DNA of 64,000 bases from Pollutibacter soli (GCA_029269725.1 JARJHS010000005.1:186001-250000), one strand, 5' to 3'. Numbered from the stretch's first letter, positions 51,840-61,260 are shown. Made by a program: numbers and translations. Notes: generated by a model not told the origin, from the letters alone.

Positions 51840-52070
51840 ACATTCTTCGGATGGATCGCGTCAGCACAGGATCTGACCAAATTCCTGGTTTATATTGATG
51901 ACCTTTCATCATCAAGTACTATACTTTCTGCACCAGCAACAGAGTTGATGATAACGCCTTTTACAGTCAATCAGAATTATGCCTGAGGATGGATCATTCC
52001 CGGAAATGATAACTGGTGGCACCCTGGAGGTATACTTACGATCTGTACAAGTGATGATGCAGGGATACTG
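51840..52070 (+). pseudogene. Relic of a beta-lactamase-family serine hydrolase
   Basis: FGWIASAQDLTKFLVYIDDL, TILSAPATELMITP and NQNYA, then a TGA stop at 51984, then GWIIPGNDNWWHPGG and TICTSDDAGILLN in the same frame. The order matches the C-terminal part of class C-type serine hydrolases (GGWIASAxDLxxFL ... YAxGWxV ... NWWHxGxLPGTxT). The Ser-x-x-Lys part is absent, the SLPGTS segment seems deleted and a stop interrupts the frame. Confidence 0.8.
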
Positions 52071-52100
52071 TTGAACGTAAAACGTTCAACAGTGAACGGT
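52071..52100. repeat. Heptad array (nnAACGT type)
   Basis: GAACGTA, AAACGTT, CAACAGT, GAACGGT lie 20 bp beyond the stop of the minus-strand universal stress protein gene. Confidence 0.7.
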
Positions 52101-52120
52101 ATGCTTACAGAGGATTCATC

Positions 52121-52990
52121 TCAATTATTTTCCCGGGCCAGTTCTGCTGCTTCAACAAAATTGTTCAGGTGAACTTTGTTGATGATCAGCATCGGAACAT
52201 GGCAATGATTGATTAGATAGTGCAGGTTGGGGCCGGTATAAAATTGTTTGGAACTAACATCAATAAAAGGCGAAATCAGGATCAGGTCTGTTTTCTTTTT
52301 TCCTGCATACGCCATTATTTGTGGCAGAACAAACGGGGTGGTAGAAGAGCTTACTTTTATCGGCGAGTTCTTCGGTTCCTGTCTTTTGATTTCTGTTTCC
52401 AGGGCTTCCAGCGCAGCAGGGTCGTCACGATCTCCGGGTAAGCGAAGATTCAGTAATTCAATGTTTCCTTCTTTGAACACCTGACGGAGAACAGGGTAGT
52501 GACGTACAGCCGTTGGGATCATTCTTACGAGATAAAGAATATTGCTGAAGCTTGTCACTGTTTTTTCTTCCGGAATCAGCAACACCGGTGCAGGTGCATA
52601 TTTGATTACGCCTGCTGCAGTACTCCCAAGATAACCTTGCCGGCTACCCGAAGCACCATGTGTGCCCATCACAATCAGGCTAATTCTTTTCTCAACCGCA
52701 GTTTTCAGAATTTCCCTGATGGGAATTCCATCACTTTCAAGAATTTCAGGTGGCAATCCTGTTGCCTGTTCCACCTCACTTTCAATTGCAACAAGGATAC
52801 TGGCCGCATTCTTTTCAATATTATTCGAGGACAACATGGGGATACCCGCAAAACTCAGCATATTATCACGAACATGAAGCACCGTAATTGCCGCTTTCTG
52901 GATTTTCGCAATACATGTTGCAGTTTTTAGCGCATTTAAAGAGCCTTCACTGAAATCAATCGGCACCAGAATCCGCATCATTTCCTTCAT
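52121..52990 (-). CDS. Tandem-domain universal stress protein
   Basis: 289 residues with two UspA domains. The first is canonical: MRILVPIDFSEGS at the start and VMGTHGASGSRQGYLGSTA near 107-125, the ATP-binding Gly-rich loop. The second (from about 148) is divergent and lacks a clear loop. USP proteins bind ATP or other nucleotides and support survival under energy or oxidative stress. It lies 3 bp after a small membrane protein gene, forming a two-gene operon downstream of the kinase gene and of a box shared with other stress genes. Confidence 0.88.
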   Translation of the reverse strand: MKEMMRILVPIDFSEGSLNALKTATCIAKIQKAAITVLHVRDNMLSFAGIPMLSSNNIEKNAASILVAIESEVEQATGLPPEILESDGIPIREILKTAVEKRISLIVMGTHGASGSRQGYLGSTAAGVIKYAPAPVLLIPEEKTVTSFSNILYLVRMIPTAVRHYPVLRQVFKEGNIELLNLRLPGDRDDPAALEALETEIKRQEPKNSPIKVSSSTTPFVLPQIMAYAGKKKTDLILISPFIDVSSKQFYTGPNLHYLINHCHVPMLIINKVHLNNFVEAAELARENN

Positions 52991-52993
52991 AAT

Positions 52994-53215
52994 TCAGTTT
53001 TTTAAATTACCGTTCGCCAGCTGTTGTTCCAGTTTCGTTTTCAGTTCAATGTTTATGGACATGATTGAATCATTCTGGATAATTAACTCCCGCATTTTCT
53101 GTCGGTAAAATTGTTTCTCCCTGAATACAAAAACCATCCCCATAGCCAGCAAAGTAATTAAGCCACCCGTCGCTATCGTTTTTAATGACACTCTCGTAAT
53201 ATTAATCGCTTGCAT
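52994..53215 (-). CDS. Small single-helix membrane protein in the USP operon
   Basis: 73 residues. One membrane helix (about 13-31), then a basic FREKQFYRQKMREL and a coiled-coil tail (NDSIMSINIELKTKLEQQL). The family is unknown. Tight linkage with the universal stress protein (3 bp) suggests that it anchors or modulates it. Confidence 0.7.
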   Translation of the reverse strand: MQAINITRVSLKTIATGGLITLLAMGMVFVFREKQFYRQKMRELIIQNDSIMSINIELKTKLEQQLANGNLKN

Positions 53216-53261
53216 GGGCTGTAAAGGTCAAGTCTAAATCGCGGAATAAATAACCAAAAGC

Positions 53262-53281
53262 GTTAGAATGGTATTAGAATG
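53262..53281 (-). promoter_or_regulatory. TTYTAAY direct-repeat box upstream of the USP operon
   Basis: On the minus strand CATTCTAATAC is followed by CATTCTAACG: two TTCTAAY words exactly 11 bp apart, 47-66 bp before the start codon. TAGACTTG (53235-53228) could be the -7, one base off consensus. The same arrangement occurs at 55422 and 61261. Confidence 0.6.
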
Positions 53282-53287
53282 AAATTG

Positions 53288-54664
53288 TTACAATGCGGGC
53301 AGAACGACAGTGAAAGTGGTTTGTTCTCCAGGCACAGATTTCACTTCTATATTTCCTTTATGAAGTCGCACTATGCGCCAGGCCAGTGGAAGACCAAGGC
53401 CGAACCCGTTAGAAGTATCCTGCTCATGGCTGCCGCGGTAGAACGGCTGAAATATATGCTGGAGATCAGCATCAGGAATACCTGGACCTATGTTACCTAT
53501 GTCGATCCTGAATGAGTTATTCGAAACACTCAACTGGATATCGGCGTGATGATTTGTTGAATATTTGCATGCATTAACCACTATGTTTTTCAACGCTGTG
53601 AAAAGCAACTCTTCATTTCCATGAAATAAAAGTTCTGATTCGGTTTCAGGAAAATCATTGAAACGAAGACTCACATCAAACTCAGGCTGAAGTTTCCTTA
53701 CAGACGCAGGAAGATGCATGACCAGTTCATCGATCCTGAACTGGTGGATATGAAGTCCGCCTTTGTCTCCTGATGCTTTTGCAAATTCCAGTAACGTTTG
53801 GGTTAGTTTATTCATATGCCTCACATCTTCCAGTACAGACGACATTACTGAGCGGTAATGTTCGTTTGCGCGTTCACGTTGCAGCGCAATTTCGAGTTGA
53901 CTTGAAATGGATGTGAGTGGCGTAGAAAGTTCGTGTGATGCATTCGAAATAAATCTTCTCTGCAGTTCGAAACTTTCCTGTAAACGGTCCAGCAAATCAT
54001 TCAACGTTGATGAGAGCTTATGCCATTCATCTTCAGAAGCGCCGGTGGGGATACGTTTGGTCAGGTTTTGTGCAGTAATTTCTTCTACTTCGTCTGAAAT
54101 CCTGGTAATGGGACGCAATAACCTTCCGGAGAAAAAATACCCGACAAGGATTGTGAAAGCGATCCCGCTGATAAAACTCAACATCAGGATATTCCCCAGC
54201 GATGCCAGGCTTTTTTTGCCTTCTTCATCTTCCGCTGCACAAACAACCGTAATTCTTGCATTTGCGGCCGAGTAGTGATATGCAACTGCTTCTTTGGTTC
54301 CTTCAGTAAAAAACACCCGCTGGTTTACTCTCGCCTCATTCAGAATTTCCGGAGTGACGTGAAGTGTATCGCCCGGATCATCGCTATAACTGTAAATCGT
54401 CTGATTGAGATAATTAAATGCCTGCACAGATTTGTCTTTCAGTGAAATCGTAGTCAGCGAATCAATATGCTCAACCAGCTGCCGATCAAAAATTTCTGAT
54501 TTACTCAGCAGCCGCGCTGTGGTGATCGCACGATTGGTTAACCTGCGGGTAATATTTTCCTGCCTGGCCTGTCTTGAGAAATAGTAAATACTTGCACACA
54601 CGATTCCCAATATGGAAAAAACCAGCAGCGTGAACAGGAAGATGATCCTTAAACGAACCGGCAT
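53288..54664 (-). CDS. Sensor histidine kinase (HAMP-HisKA-HATPase)
   Basis: 458 residues. Membrane helices about 5-29 and 157-178 enclose a periplasmic sensor domain of about 125 residues; HAMP about 180-232; HisKA with phospho-acceptor His244 in SNASHELSTPL; HATPase with NACKYS (N box), DIGNIGPGIP (G1) and GFGLGLPLAWRIV (G2). It autophosphorylates and passes phosphate to the OmpR-type regulator whose stop codon directly precedes its ATG (no gap). The sensor domain is unclassified. It is followed by the USP operon on the same strand. Confidence 0.92.
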   Translation of the reverse strand: MPVRLRIIFLFTLLVFSILGIVCASIYYFSRQARQENITRRLTNRAITTARLLSKSEIFDRQLVEHIDSLTTISLKDKSVQAFNYLNQTIYSYSDDPGDTLHVTPEILNEARVNQRVFFTEGTKEAVAYHYSAANARITVVCAAEDEEGKKSLASLGNILMLSFISGIAFTILVGYFFSGRLLRPITRISDEVEEITAQNLTKRIPTGASEDEWHKLSSTLNDLLDRLQESFELQRRFISNASHELSTPLTSISSQLEIALQRERANEHYRSVMSSVLEDVRHMNKLTQTLLEFAKASGDKGGLHIHQFRIDELVMHLPASVRKLQPEFDVSLRFNDFPETESELLFHGNEELLFTALKNIVVNACKYSTNHHADIQLSVSNNSFRIDIGNIGPGIPDADLQHIFQPFYRGSHEQDTSNGFGLGLPLAWRIVRLHKGNIEVKSVPGEQTTFTVVLPAL

Positions 54665-55342
54665 TTAGTTCTCTTTTAAAATGTAACCTATACCGATATG
54701 AGTTTGTATCAGTTTATTCGGATAGGGCTTGTCAACTTTATTTCTGATATAGTTGATGTAAACATCGATGATATTTGTGTTGGTATCAAAATCAATCTCC
54801 CAGACATTAATTGCAATTTCAGCCCTGCTCAACACTTTGTTCTTATTCCTCACAAGGTATTCAAGTAATTGAAATTCTTTGACCGTCAGGTTAATATTAT
54901 CTCCGGCACGGGAGACTTCTTTGGTATCGAGATCCATTGTAAGATCGCCTGCATAAAGTTTATTCACAGTTACTGCCGCCTGAAGACCCCTTCTGAAAAT
55001 AGCCCTGATTTTCAGGACCAGTTCCTTAAACTCAAAAGGTTTGATGATATAATCGTCGGCCCCTGCGTCGTAGCCAAGCACCTTGTCCTCGATTGTACTC
55101 ATCGCTGTCAGCATGATAACGGGAGTATGTGCATCTTTTTCGCGGATCAGTTTGCAAAGGTCAATTCCGTTGATTCCGGGAAGATTGATGTCAAGGATCA
55201 CCAGGTCAAAAACTTCCGAATGAAAGAGTTCGAGACCAGCATTTCCGTCGTGTGCTGTGATCACTTTATATCCGAATTCGCCCAATCCGAATTTCAATGT
55301 ATCGGCAATCCTTACTTCATCCTCAACCAACAGAATTTTCAT
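54665..55342 (-). CDS. OmpR-family response regulator
   Basis: 225 residues from ATG 55342 (MKILLVEDE); six open codons upstream are discounted because the family begins here and the promoter lies within them. Receiver domain with acidic pocket EDE (7-9), phospho-acceptor Asp51 (VILDINLPG) and Lys in IIKPFEF; then a winged-helix trans-activation domain (LTVKEFQLLEYLVRNKNKVLSRAEIAINVW ... NIIDVYINYIRNKVD). It probably binds 11-bp-spaced TTYTAAY direct repeats found before its own gene and two USP loci. Confidence 0.93.
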   Translation of the reverse strand: MKILLVEDEVRIADTLKFGLGEFGYKVITAHDGNAGLELFHSEVFDLVILDINLPGINGIDLCKLIREKDAHTPVIMLTAMSTIEDKVLGYDAGADDYIIKPFEFKELVLKIRAIFRRGLQAAVTVNKLYAGDLTMDLDTKEVSRAGDNINLTVKEFQLLEYLVRNKNKVLSRAEIAINVWEIDFDTNTNIIDVYINYIRNKVDKPYPNKLIQTHIGIGYILKEN

Positions 55343-55357
55343 ATTCAAACTTTTGTG

Positions 55358-55365
55358 CAAAGGTA
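55358..55365 (-). promoter_or_regulatory. -7 promoter element TACCTTTG of the two-component operon
   Basis: TACCTTTG on the minus strand is an exact TAnnTTTG match ending 15 bp before ATG 55342. No -33 TTG lies at the proper distance, which would suit an activator-dependent promoter. Confidence 0.55.
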
Positions 55366-55421
55366 CCTCCTAATGCCGTAAAGGCCAGTTCAGACTGGCT
55401 CTACAGGTGATTTTTAACGCA

Positions 55422-55439
55422 TTCTAATTGATTTCTAAT
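55422..55439. promoter_or_regulatory. TTYTAAY direct-repeat box upstream of the two-component operon
   Basis: TTCTAAT at 55422-55428 and again at 55433-55439 (11-bp step), within CATTCTAATTGATTTCTAAT. It lies 57 bp upstream of the -7 element, in the opposite orientation to the boxes at the USP genes. Suggests autoregulation. Confidence 0.6.
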
Positions 55440-55713
55440 CAAAGTCTATTGCGCATCAGTAAAGACCATTCATCTCCATTATCGCAGAAATTGTTTCATT
55501 GCCCGAGATCGTTAAACCTTCTTTAAATCGAAAGATGCAAAAAAGAGTCGGAGGATCGGATTTGATAAATATTACAGGCGAAATCCGACGCTGAATTTTG
55601 AAGAAAAGTTCCTTTATGCAGTATAGCTCAAACTGAAAATATGGTATGATAATCCTGGTTTGAAAACTGGTTTCTTTTTGCCTTGAATTCGAAACAGGTG
55701 AACTGGTTCGGTA

Positions 55714-56037
55714 ATGCCCGACAGGCAGGATTTCCTGCAGCCCCAACCATTGCTAATTACCTTTTTTTTAACCACTGACGGTTTAAATACCTGCCCGGTT
55801 AATGCCAGCATTGTTAAAGACCTGGAAAAAGAGATCCTTTCCAATAACACCACACCTTTGGTAGCAACAAATACGGTACTTAAAGAACGTGCCGGAACCG
55901 GGTATATCTACGCCAGTAATGCTGCCAATGGTGAAGAACGCCGTCGTTTTTCAAAAAAGATTTATGACATCCTGTCCGCTTACTGCGGATATCAATGGCG
56001 CTGTAAATATTCGGATGATTCCGGCGCATTGGGTTAA
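55714..56037 (+). CDS. Possible small hypothetical gene or gene relic
   Basis: 107 open codons. The last 80 residues (NASIVKDLEKEILSNNTTPLVATN; NGEERRRFSKKIYDILSAY) have protein-like composition, but the first 20 look artificial and no family is recognised. It could be the tail of a decayed gene. The surrounding 55456-56237 shows nothing else. Confidence 0.3.
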   Translation: MPDRQDFLQPQPLLITFFLTTDGLNTCPVNASIVKDLEKEILSNNTTPLVATNTVLKERAGTGYIYASNAANGEERRRFSKKIYDILSAYCGYQWRCKYSDDSGALG

Positions 56038-56237
56038 AGATTGAAGTTTATTGATTTCTACTGATGAAAGTGTATTTTCCAGGGCCGTTGGTCGACTAAA
56101 AATTGCCTTACGTCTCAAATTTTCTCCGGACTTGCCTCATAATTTTAATTTGCCTGCGGAATAGGTACGGGATTTGTCTGTACTTTCCAGTCTGAATTAC
56201 AGACTTTTCATAACCCCGGAAATTAACAACTATAACA

Positions 56238-56957
56238 ATGAAAAATGTTCAACGAATTTTCTTAACAGCCGTTCTTATTTGCTCTGTTTCTTTGCTGAAG
56301 GCACAGACTGCCGATGAAGTACTCAACAAGCATATTGAAGCAATCGGAGGCAAGGCAAAAGTAGCAGGAGTTACTTCTGTCAAAACAGATATTACGATGC
56401 AGGTCATGGGAAATGACGCGCCAAGTTCAACTGTTATCCTGGTAGGCAAGGGTTTTAAAAGCGAAGCCGAGTTTCAGGGACAGAAGATCGTTCAGATCAT
56501 TACAGACAAAGGTGGTTGGGCAATGAATCCGATGGCCGGCAGTTCTGATTTGCAGCCGATCCCTGACGATCAGTATAAAAATGCAAAAGAGCAGATCTAT
56601 TTTACTCCATTTCTCGATTATGCTGCGCAGGGAGCAAAAGTTGAACTCGCAGGAACAGAAAAAGTGGGTGATAAAGATGCTTTTAAAATCAAATACACCA
56701 GTAAAGATGGTATTGTAACCAGCTATCTTTTTGATCCAACAAGTTATTACCTCGTAAAAACTGTTAAAACAGGCGAGATGATGGGGCAGTCAGTAGAAGT
56801 AAGCACTACCTACAGCGATTTTAAAAAGACTGATTATGGTGTTGTAATCCCTTACAAAACTGATATCGACCTGGGCGGACAATTCCAGCTGGCTTATGTT
56901 ACTAAAAAGGCTGAATTTAATAGTGCAGTTGATCCTGCAATTTTTGCAGTGAAATAA
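56238..56957 (+). CDS. LolA-like outer membrane lipoprotein-sorting family protein
   Basis: 239 residues. Signal peptide MKNVQRIFLTAVLICSVSLLKAQ. The mature part begins TADEVLNKHIEAIGGKAKVAGVTSVKT, a pattern of periplasmic LolA/LolB-like proteins, and continues as a half-barrel of beta strands (GRLVTSYLFDPTSYYLVKTV-like segment, VVIPYKTDIDLGGQF). Such proteins often carry lipids or hydrophobic ligands in the periplasm. It is monocistronic, with a strong terminator 23 bp after the stop. Confidence 0.75.
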   Translation: MKNVQRIFLTAVLICSVSLLKAQTADEVLNKHIEAIGGKAKVAGVTSVKTDITMQVMGNDAPSSTVILVGKGFKSEAEFQGQKIVQIITDKGGWAMNPMAGSSDLQPIPDDQYKNAKEQIYFTPFLDYAAQGAKVELAGTEKVGDKDAFKIKYTSKDGIVTSYLFDPTSYYLVKTVKTGEMMGQSVEVSTTYSDFKKTDYGVVIPYKTDIDLGGQFQLAYVTKKAEFNSAVDPAIFAVK

Positions 56958-56979
56958 TAATTAAGAAATGAAATTATCT

Positions 56980-57010
56980 GGCCGGCAGCAGTTGTTGCCG
57001 GCCTTTTTAT
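56980..57010 (+). terminator. Intrinsic terminator of the LolA-like gene
   Basis: GGCCGGCA (56980-56987) and TGCCGGCC (56996-57003) form a perfect 8-bp stem with an 8-base loop, followed by TTTTTATTTT. Confidence 0.92.
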
Positions 57011-57065
57011 TTTAGAATAGAGGAGAGGGAATACAGGATACAACCGTTGAAAGATGAAATCCGAA

Positions 57066-57113
57066 AACAGTGAGCAGTGACTATTGTTAAGTCAATAGGC
57101 GATAGTAAATAGC
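57066..57113. repeat. Heptad array (AACAGTG/AATAGGC types)
   Basis: AACAGTG, AGCAGTG, ACTATTG, TTAAGTC, AATAGGC, GATAGTA, AATAGCC keep a 7-bp step. A second run at 57244-57270 reads CTGCCTG, CTGCCTT, CTACCTT. Between them no gene is seen. Confidence 0.6.
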
Positions 57114-57353
57114 CCGCTTTAAGAAATATCTTATACAACGAAGCCATGTTAGTTTAATCGTAGAGAAGCCTTGCATCGCGTCTCTACGATTTAACAGAAC
57201 GATTTTCGAACAGAAATTTCACAATCATTATCAGCCCGCTGTTCCTTCTGCCTGCTGCCTTCTACCTTTTTTCATCCCATTTTCCCGCAGTTTAATCACA
57301 TTTATTCCACTGCCACAATTCATTGCTTTAATCTTGCTGAAGCAATCGAGAAA

Positions 57354-58871
57354 ATGAAACTACGCTGGAAAGATCATGAACTATTCTTTATAACTGTCCT
57401 TGCAATTGCGCAGGTTATTGCAGATCTTACTGCATTATATGCTCCGAAGTTTTCTAATTTTGCGTATCCGGAAAGTCGATTAGGCGGAAATGTCCTGAGA
57501 AATATCCTGATGCCACAGATGGGCTCAGTGTTACTTTTGTATGGAACGTATCTCGCCATTGTTTTTCTGATTATGCCATTGATAAGGCGCATACGTTTTA
57601 CGGATATTGCGACAGTTTTTTCCCGCGCCACCGTTAAACTGATCGCATCCATTTGTACTCTTTCATTTCTACTTGCACTTGGTATTAACACTTTGGGATT
57701 CTACGCTCAGCCATGGAAATACAATTATGCCGGTTTTGGGATACTGGCTTTATTTGGATATAATGATGAACCATTAGCCAATATTTTTACAGGCACGGGC
57801 CGGGCGCTTGTTTTTGTTTCGATAGTTTCATTGATAATCTGTATCCGTGAGTTTATCTCCTGGCTGATCATCCGGAAAGAAAATGGGAGAGAGTTCAGGA
57901 TAATGGTTGTAAACAATATCACTGCTCTGATGCTTTTGTATTTCGTCGTTCTCGTGTTGATAAATCCGTCGAATTACAGTTTCAGGATTTATATTGCCTA
58001 TGTGACGCCCATTCTTGCAATTTATATTTACCTGACATTCGGGCTGTTTCCAAAGGCGCCTGATTTTTCATTCTCGGATCGGAAAGTCTGGCTCAGGATT
58101 TTTATCGCCAGCATCATTTGTATCATCCCGTCTTTTGTTTTTCTCGGAGAATCGAATAATGCTTTTCAGAAAATAATCTATTGGCTGATTATAGTCTTCC
58201 TTGTTGTTCCTCTCACCTTATTTCTGTTCCGTCAGCGGGGCGATCAGATCATGCAGTTGCGTGGAATGCAAACAGCCCTGGCTCGCTCGTCCGCAGACCT
58301 GCAACATTTACGCGCGCAGATCAATCCGCATTTTCTTTTCAATGCGTTGAACACATTGTATGGAACATCACTGATGGAGAAAGCGGATAAGACGGCAGAG
58401 GGTATTCAGCGACTAGGAGATATGATGCGATTCATGCTTCATGAAAACACCAGGGATTTTATTTCGATGGAAAAGGAACTGGACTACCTGCGCAATTATC
58501 TCGCACTCCAAAAATTAAGGACCGCAGTCTCGCCTTTTGTACGGATCGATGACAACCTGGATGAAGTAAAGTGCAAGGCAGGTATAGCCCCGATGTTGCT
58601 GATCCCGTTTGTGGAAAATGCATTTAAGCATGGCATTAGTCTGCAGACTGAATCCTGGATTCGTATACAACTTCAATGCTCAGGTAACGAAATTGAATTT
58701 GAAGTTGCCAACAGCATTCATAAGATATCTGAAAATGATCCCGAAAGAGATATATCAGGAATCGGTTTGAAGAATGTGACCGAAAGATTAAAACTGTTGT
58801 ATCCGGGTAAACATAATCTGCATATCAGCAAAACCGATAATGAATATGTCGTTAAATTGAATTTATATTAA
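57354..58871 (+). CDS. LytS/YehU-type sensor histidine kinase
   Basis: 505 residues. Seven or eight membrane helices in the first 295 residues, then a His_kinase domain with LRAQINPHFLFNALNTLY (phospho-acceptor His326) and a HATPase with PFVENAFKHGI and SGIGLKNVTERLKLLYP. This class signals to LytTR regulators; that gene follows 6 bp downstream, then a serine hydrolase gene another 6 bp on. The membrane part is not a known sensor domain. Confidence 0.92.
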   Translation: MKLRWKDHELFFITVLAIAQVIADLTALYAPKFSNFAYPESRLGGNVLRNILMPQMGSVLLLYGTYLAIVFLIMPLIRRIRFTDIATVFSRATVKLIASICTLSFLLALGINTLGFYAQPWKYNYAGFGILALFGYNDEPLANIFTGTGRALVFVSIVSLIICIREFISWLIIRKENGREFRIMVVNNITALMLLYFVVLVLINPSNYSFRIYIAYVTPILAIYIYLTFGLFPKAPDFSFSDRKVWLRIFIASIICIIPSFVFLGESNNAFQKIIYWLIIVFLVVPLTLFLFRQRGDQIMQLRGMQTALARSSADLQHLRAQINPHFLFNALNTLYGTSLMEKADKTAEGIQRLGDMMRFMLHENTRDFISMEKELDYLRNYLALQKLRTAVSPFVRIDDNLDEVKCKAGIAPMLLIPFVENAFKHGISLQTESWIRIQLQCSGNEIEFEVANSIHKISENDPERDISGIGLKNVTERLKLLYPGKHNLHISKTDNEYVVKLNLY

Positions 58872-58877
58872 AATCTT

Positions 58878-59570
58878 ATGCTTAAAGCGATTGTAGTGGA
58901 TGATGAACCGATGGCGCTGGAAGTGGTTCGCGCTTTTACTGAAAAAGTTGTATTTGTTGATGTAAAAGGTTACTTCACCAACGGTTTTGAAGCATTGGAT
59001 TTTCTTCGAATCCATGATATCGATCTTATTTTTCTTGATATCCACATGCCCGACCTGACCGGAATCGAAATGATACGTTCATTGCCGAAGTCTCCGATGG
59101 TCATTTTCACAACCGCATACAGCGAACACGCCGTCGAAAGCTTTGAGTTAAATGCAATTGATTATCTGTTGAAGCCATATTCCATGTCGAGGTTCCTGAA
59201 AGCATGTAATAAAGCATATGATCACTTCAAGCTGAAGCAGCATCCGTCGGGTGTTCCGATACCAGAGGACTACATCTTTATAAAAGACGGTTACGAACAG
59301 GTACGTGTTGATTTGAATGAAATCCGGTATGCGGAAGGAAATGGTAATTATATTGATTTTGTTCTCGAAAATAAAAAAGTAACCTCACGGTTAACGATGA
59401 ACGAAGCTGAAGCATTACTCCCGGAAAATGCTTTTGTCAGGATTCATAGATCATATATCATTTCAAAAAAGTTTATTCGGAAGCTAACAAAAAAATCAAT
59501 CTGGATCGGGCAGGCAGAAATTCCTGTAGGCGCGGCCTATGTCGATGATCTGGAGAATCTTCTAAAATAA
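58878..59570 (+). CDS. LytTR-family response regulator
   Basis: 230 residues. Receiver with DDE (8-10), Asp54 (FLDIHMPDLTG) and Lys in YLLKPYS; LytTR DNA-binding domain about 130-230 (IRYAEGNGNYIDFVLENKK, LPENAFVRIHRSYIISKKFI). Partner of the kinase just upstream. It probably regulates its own operon including the serine hydrolase. Confidence 0.94.
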   Translation: MLKAIVVDDEPMALEVVRAFTEKVVFVDVKGYFTNGFEALDFLRIHDIDLIFLDIHMPDLTGIEMIRSLPKSPMVIFTTAYSEHAVESFELNAIDYLLKPYSMSRFLKACNKAYDHFKLKQHPSGVPIPEDYIFIKDGYEQVRVDLNEIRYAEGNGNYIDFVLENKKVTSRLTMNEAEALLPENAFVRIHRSYIISKKFIRKLTKKSIWIGQAEIPVGAAYVDDLENLLK

Positions 59571-59576
59571 TTTAAG

Positions 59577-61196
59577 ATGAAAAAACTGTTTATTGGTATG
59601 CTGGTCTTCGGACTGGCAGGTACAGGCTTTTGCCAAAACTCAAATGCCGTATCCAAAATCGATAGTTTGCTGAATGCATATGTAAGGCAGGACAAATTCA
59701 ATGGTTCAGTACTGGTAGCTCAAAATGGAAAAGTATTGCTGGAGAAAGGATATGGTCAGAAGAATGCGGAACGGCGCCAGTTCAATGACAGTAATACTAT
59801 TTTCAGAATATATTCCATTACAAAAATTTTCACCAGCGTTCTGATCTTAAAACTTGCAGAAGAAAATAAATTATCAATACAGGACAAGCTAAGTAAGTAT
59901 TATCCGGATTTTCCCTCGGGTGCCAGCATCAGTATTTATCAGTTGCTTTCACATACTGCCGGTGTATATGATTATACGCATGGAAATGATATGAAAACCC
60001 AATCGGCGGAGGAAATGGTTCGTTTCCTTAAAACTAAAAGACTTGAATTCTCACCAGGCACAAAAATGAGCTATAGCAATAGCGGTTACTGGTTGCTTGG
60101 ATTCATAATAGAAAAGACATCTGGTCTTAGTTACGGTAAGGCGCTGGAGAAATATATTTTTAAACCAGCGGGGATGAAACACAGTGGTCTTGATTTCAAA
60201 TGGCTGAAAGATGCAAATCGAGCTACCGGCTATGCGAGGCTGACGTCAGATTCAAATCAACCTTCGGAAGTGTATGAACCACCTGGTCCTTATGCTGCCG
60301 GTGCAATACATTCTACAGTTGGTGATCTGTTCCGATTTTCAGAGGCGTTAAGCAAAGGAAAAATAATCAGTGCCAAAAGTCTGGAACTTGCGCAGACCAG
60401 TGTATTGCAGGGCTACGGACTGGGATGGATCGTTCAACAATACGATGGAAAAAAAATGGTTTCACACAGTGGAGGAGGAGCTGGATTCAGAACCAATTTC
60501 CTGATGATACCCGAAGAGAAAATATTTGTGACTTTGCTCGCTAATTCGGAGACTTCTAACACAGATTTGATTACCATGCGTATCCTTGACCTGGTACATG
60601 GAAAAAATATCCGGATGCCTCAGGAAATTATTTTGCCGAAAACACAATTGCAGCGATTAACCGGTACCTACAAAACATCCGAACCTGAATTGATTTTTTA
60701 TGTAGGGGTTGCTGAGGAGAGATTACAGGTACAGGTATCGGGAAATCCTCCGCTTGCCGTTTTTGCAGAAGCGCCAGATAAATTTTTTGCTGAGGAAGCG
60801 GATGCTACTATTGAATTTCTGAAGGACAGTAGCGGGGGTTACAATAAGATACAGGTTGTGCAGAGAGAAAGAAAGTATTCAGGAAGGAGAATAGATGCTT
60901 ATTGGGGTATCGTTGGTGATGCCGCATCGGTTGACTGGTTTAGCGATAAAGATATTCAGATGATTGAAGACCCTTCCGCGAAAAATATATGGCTGATCAA
61001 AAGTGTAAAACTGAATAAGGGTGAACTGAAATTCAGGTTCAATAAAGACTGGACAGTCAATGTAGGAATGGGAGCACAGGAGGGGAGATTGGAGAGAGAT
61101 GGTAAAAATATTCGTGTTGAAGAAGGCATTTATGATATTGAAATTGATGTGGTTGAACTTAATTATAATCTGATTAGAAAAGTTAAAGTTGAATGA
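59577..61196 (+). CDS. Exported beta-lactamase-family serine hydrolase with C-terminal extension
   Basis: 539 residues. Signal peptide MKKLFIGMLVFGLAGTGFCQ. Beta-lactamase/class C fold about 28-350 with Ser80-x-x-Lys83 (YSITK), Tyr166-x-Asn168 (YSN) and HSGG at 297-300. The remaining 180 residues are a beta-rich extension; its end (AYWGIVGDA ... IWLIKSVKLNKGELKFRFNKDWTVNVG) resembles SusE/SusF-type carbohydrate-binding domains. It forms an operon with the LytS/LytTR pair, so the enzyme may be the regulated output, acting on peptidoglycan peptides or another ester or amide in the periplasm. Confidence 0.88.
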   Translation: MKKLFIGMLVFGLAGTGFCQNSNAVSKIDSLLNAYVRQDKFNGSVLVAQNGKVLLEKGYGQKNAERRQFNDSNTIFRIYSITKIFTSVLILKLAEENKLSIQDKLSKYYPDFPSGASISIYQLLSHTAGVYDYTHGNDMKTQSAEEMVRFLKTKRLEFSPGTKMSYSNSGYWLLGFIIEKTSGLSYGKALEKYIFKPAGMKHSGLDFKWLKDANRATGYARLTSDSNQPSEVYEPPGPYAAGAIHSTVGDLFRFSEALSKGKIISAKSLELAQTSVLQGYGLGWIVQQYDGKKMVSHSGGGAGFRTNFLMIPEEKIFVTLLANSETSNTDLITMRILDLVHGKNIRMPQEIILPKTQLQRLTGTYKTSEPELIFYVGVAEERLQVQVSGNPPLAVFAEAPDKFFAEEADATIEFLKDSSGGYNKIQVVQRERKYSGRRIDAYWGIVGDAASVDWFSDKDIQMIEDPSAKNIWLIKSVKLNKGELKFRFNKDWTVNVGMGAQEGRLERDGKNIRVEEGIYDIEIDVVELNYNLIRKVKVE

Positions 61197-61260
61197 ATGA
61201 AGCGAATGGCTTCTAACGTTATTAGCGGGTATCAACACTTCTTGATGATCTGCAAAAATA

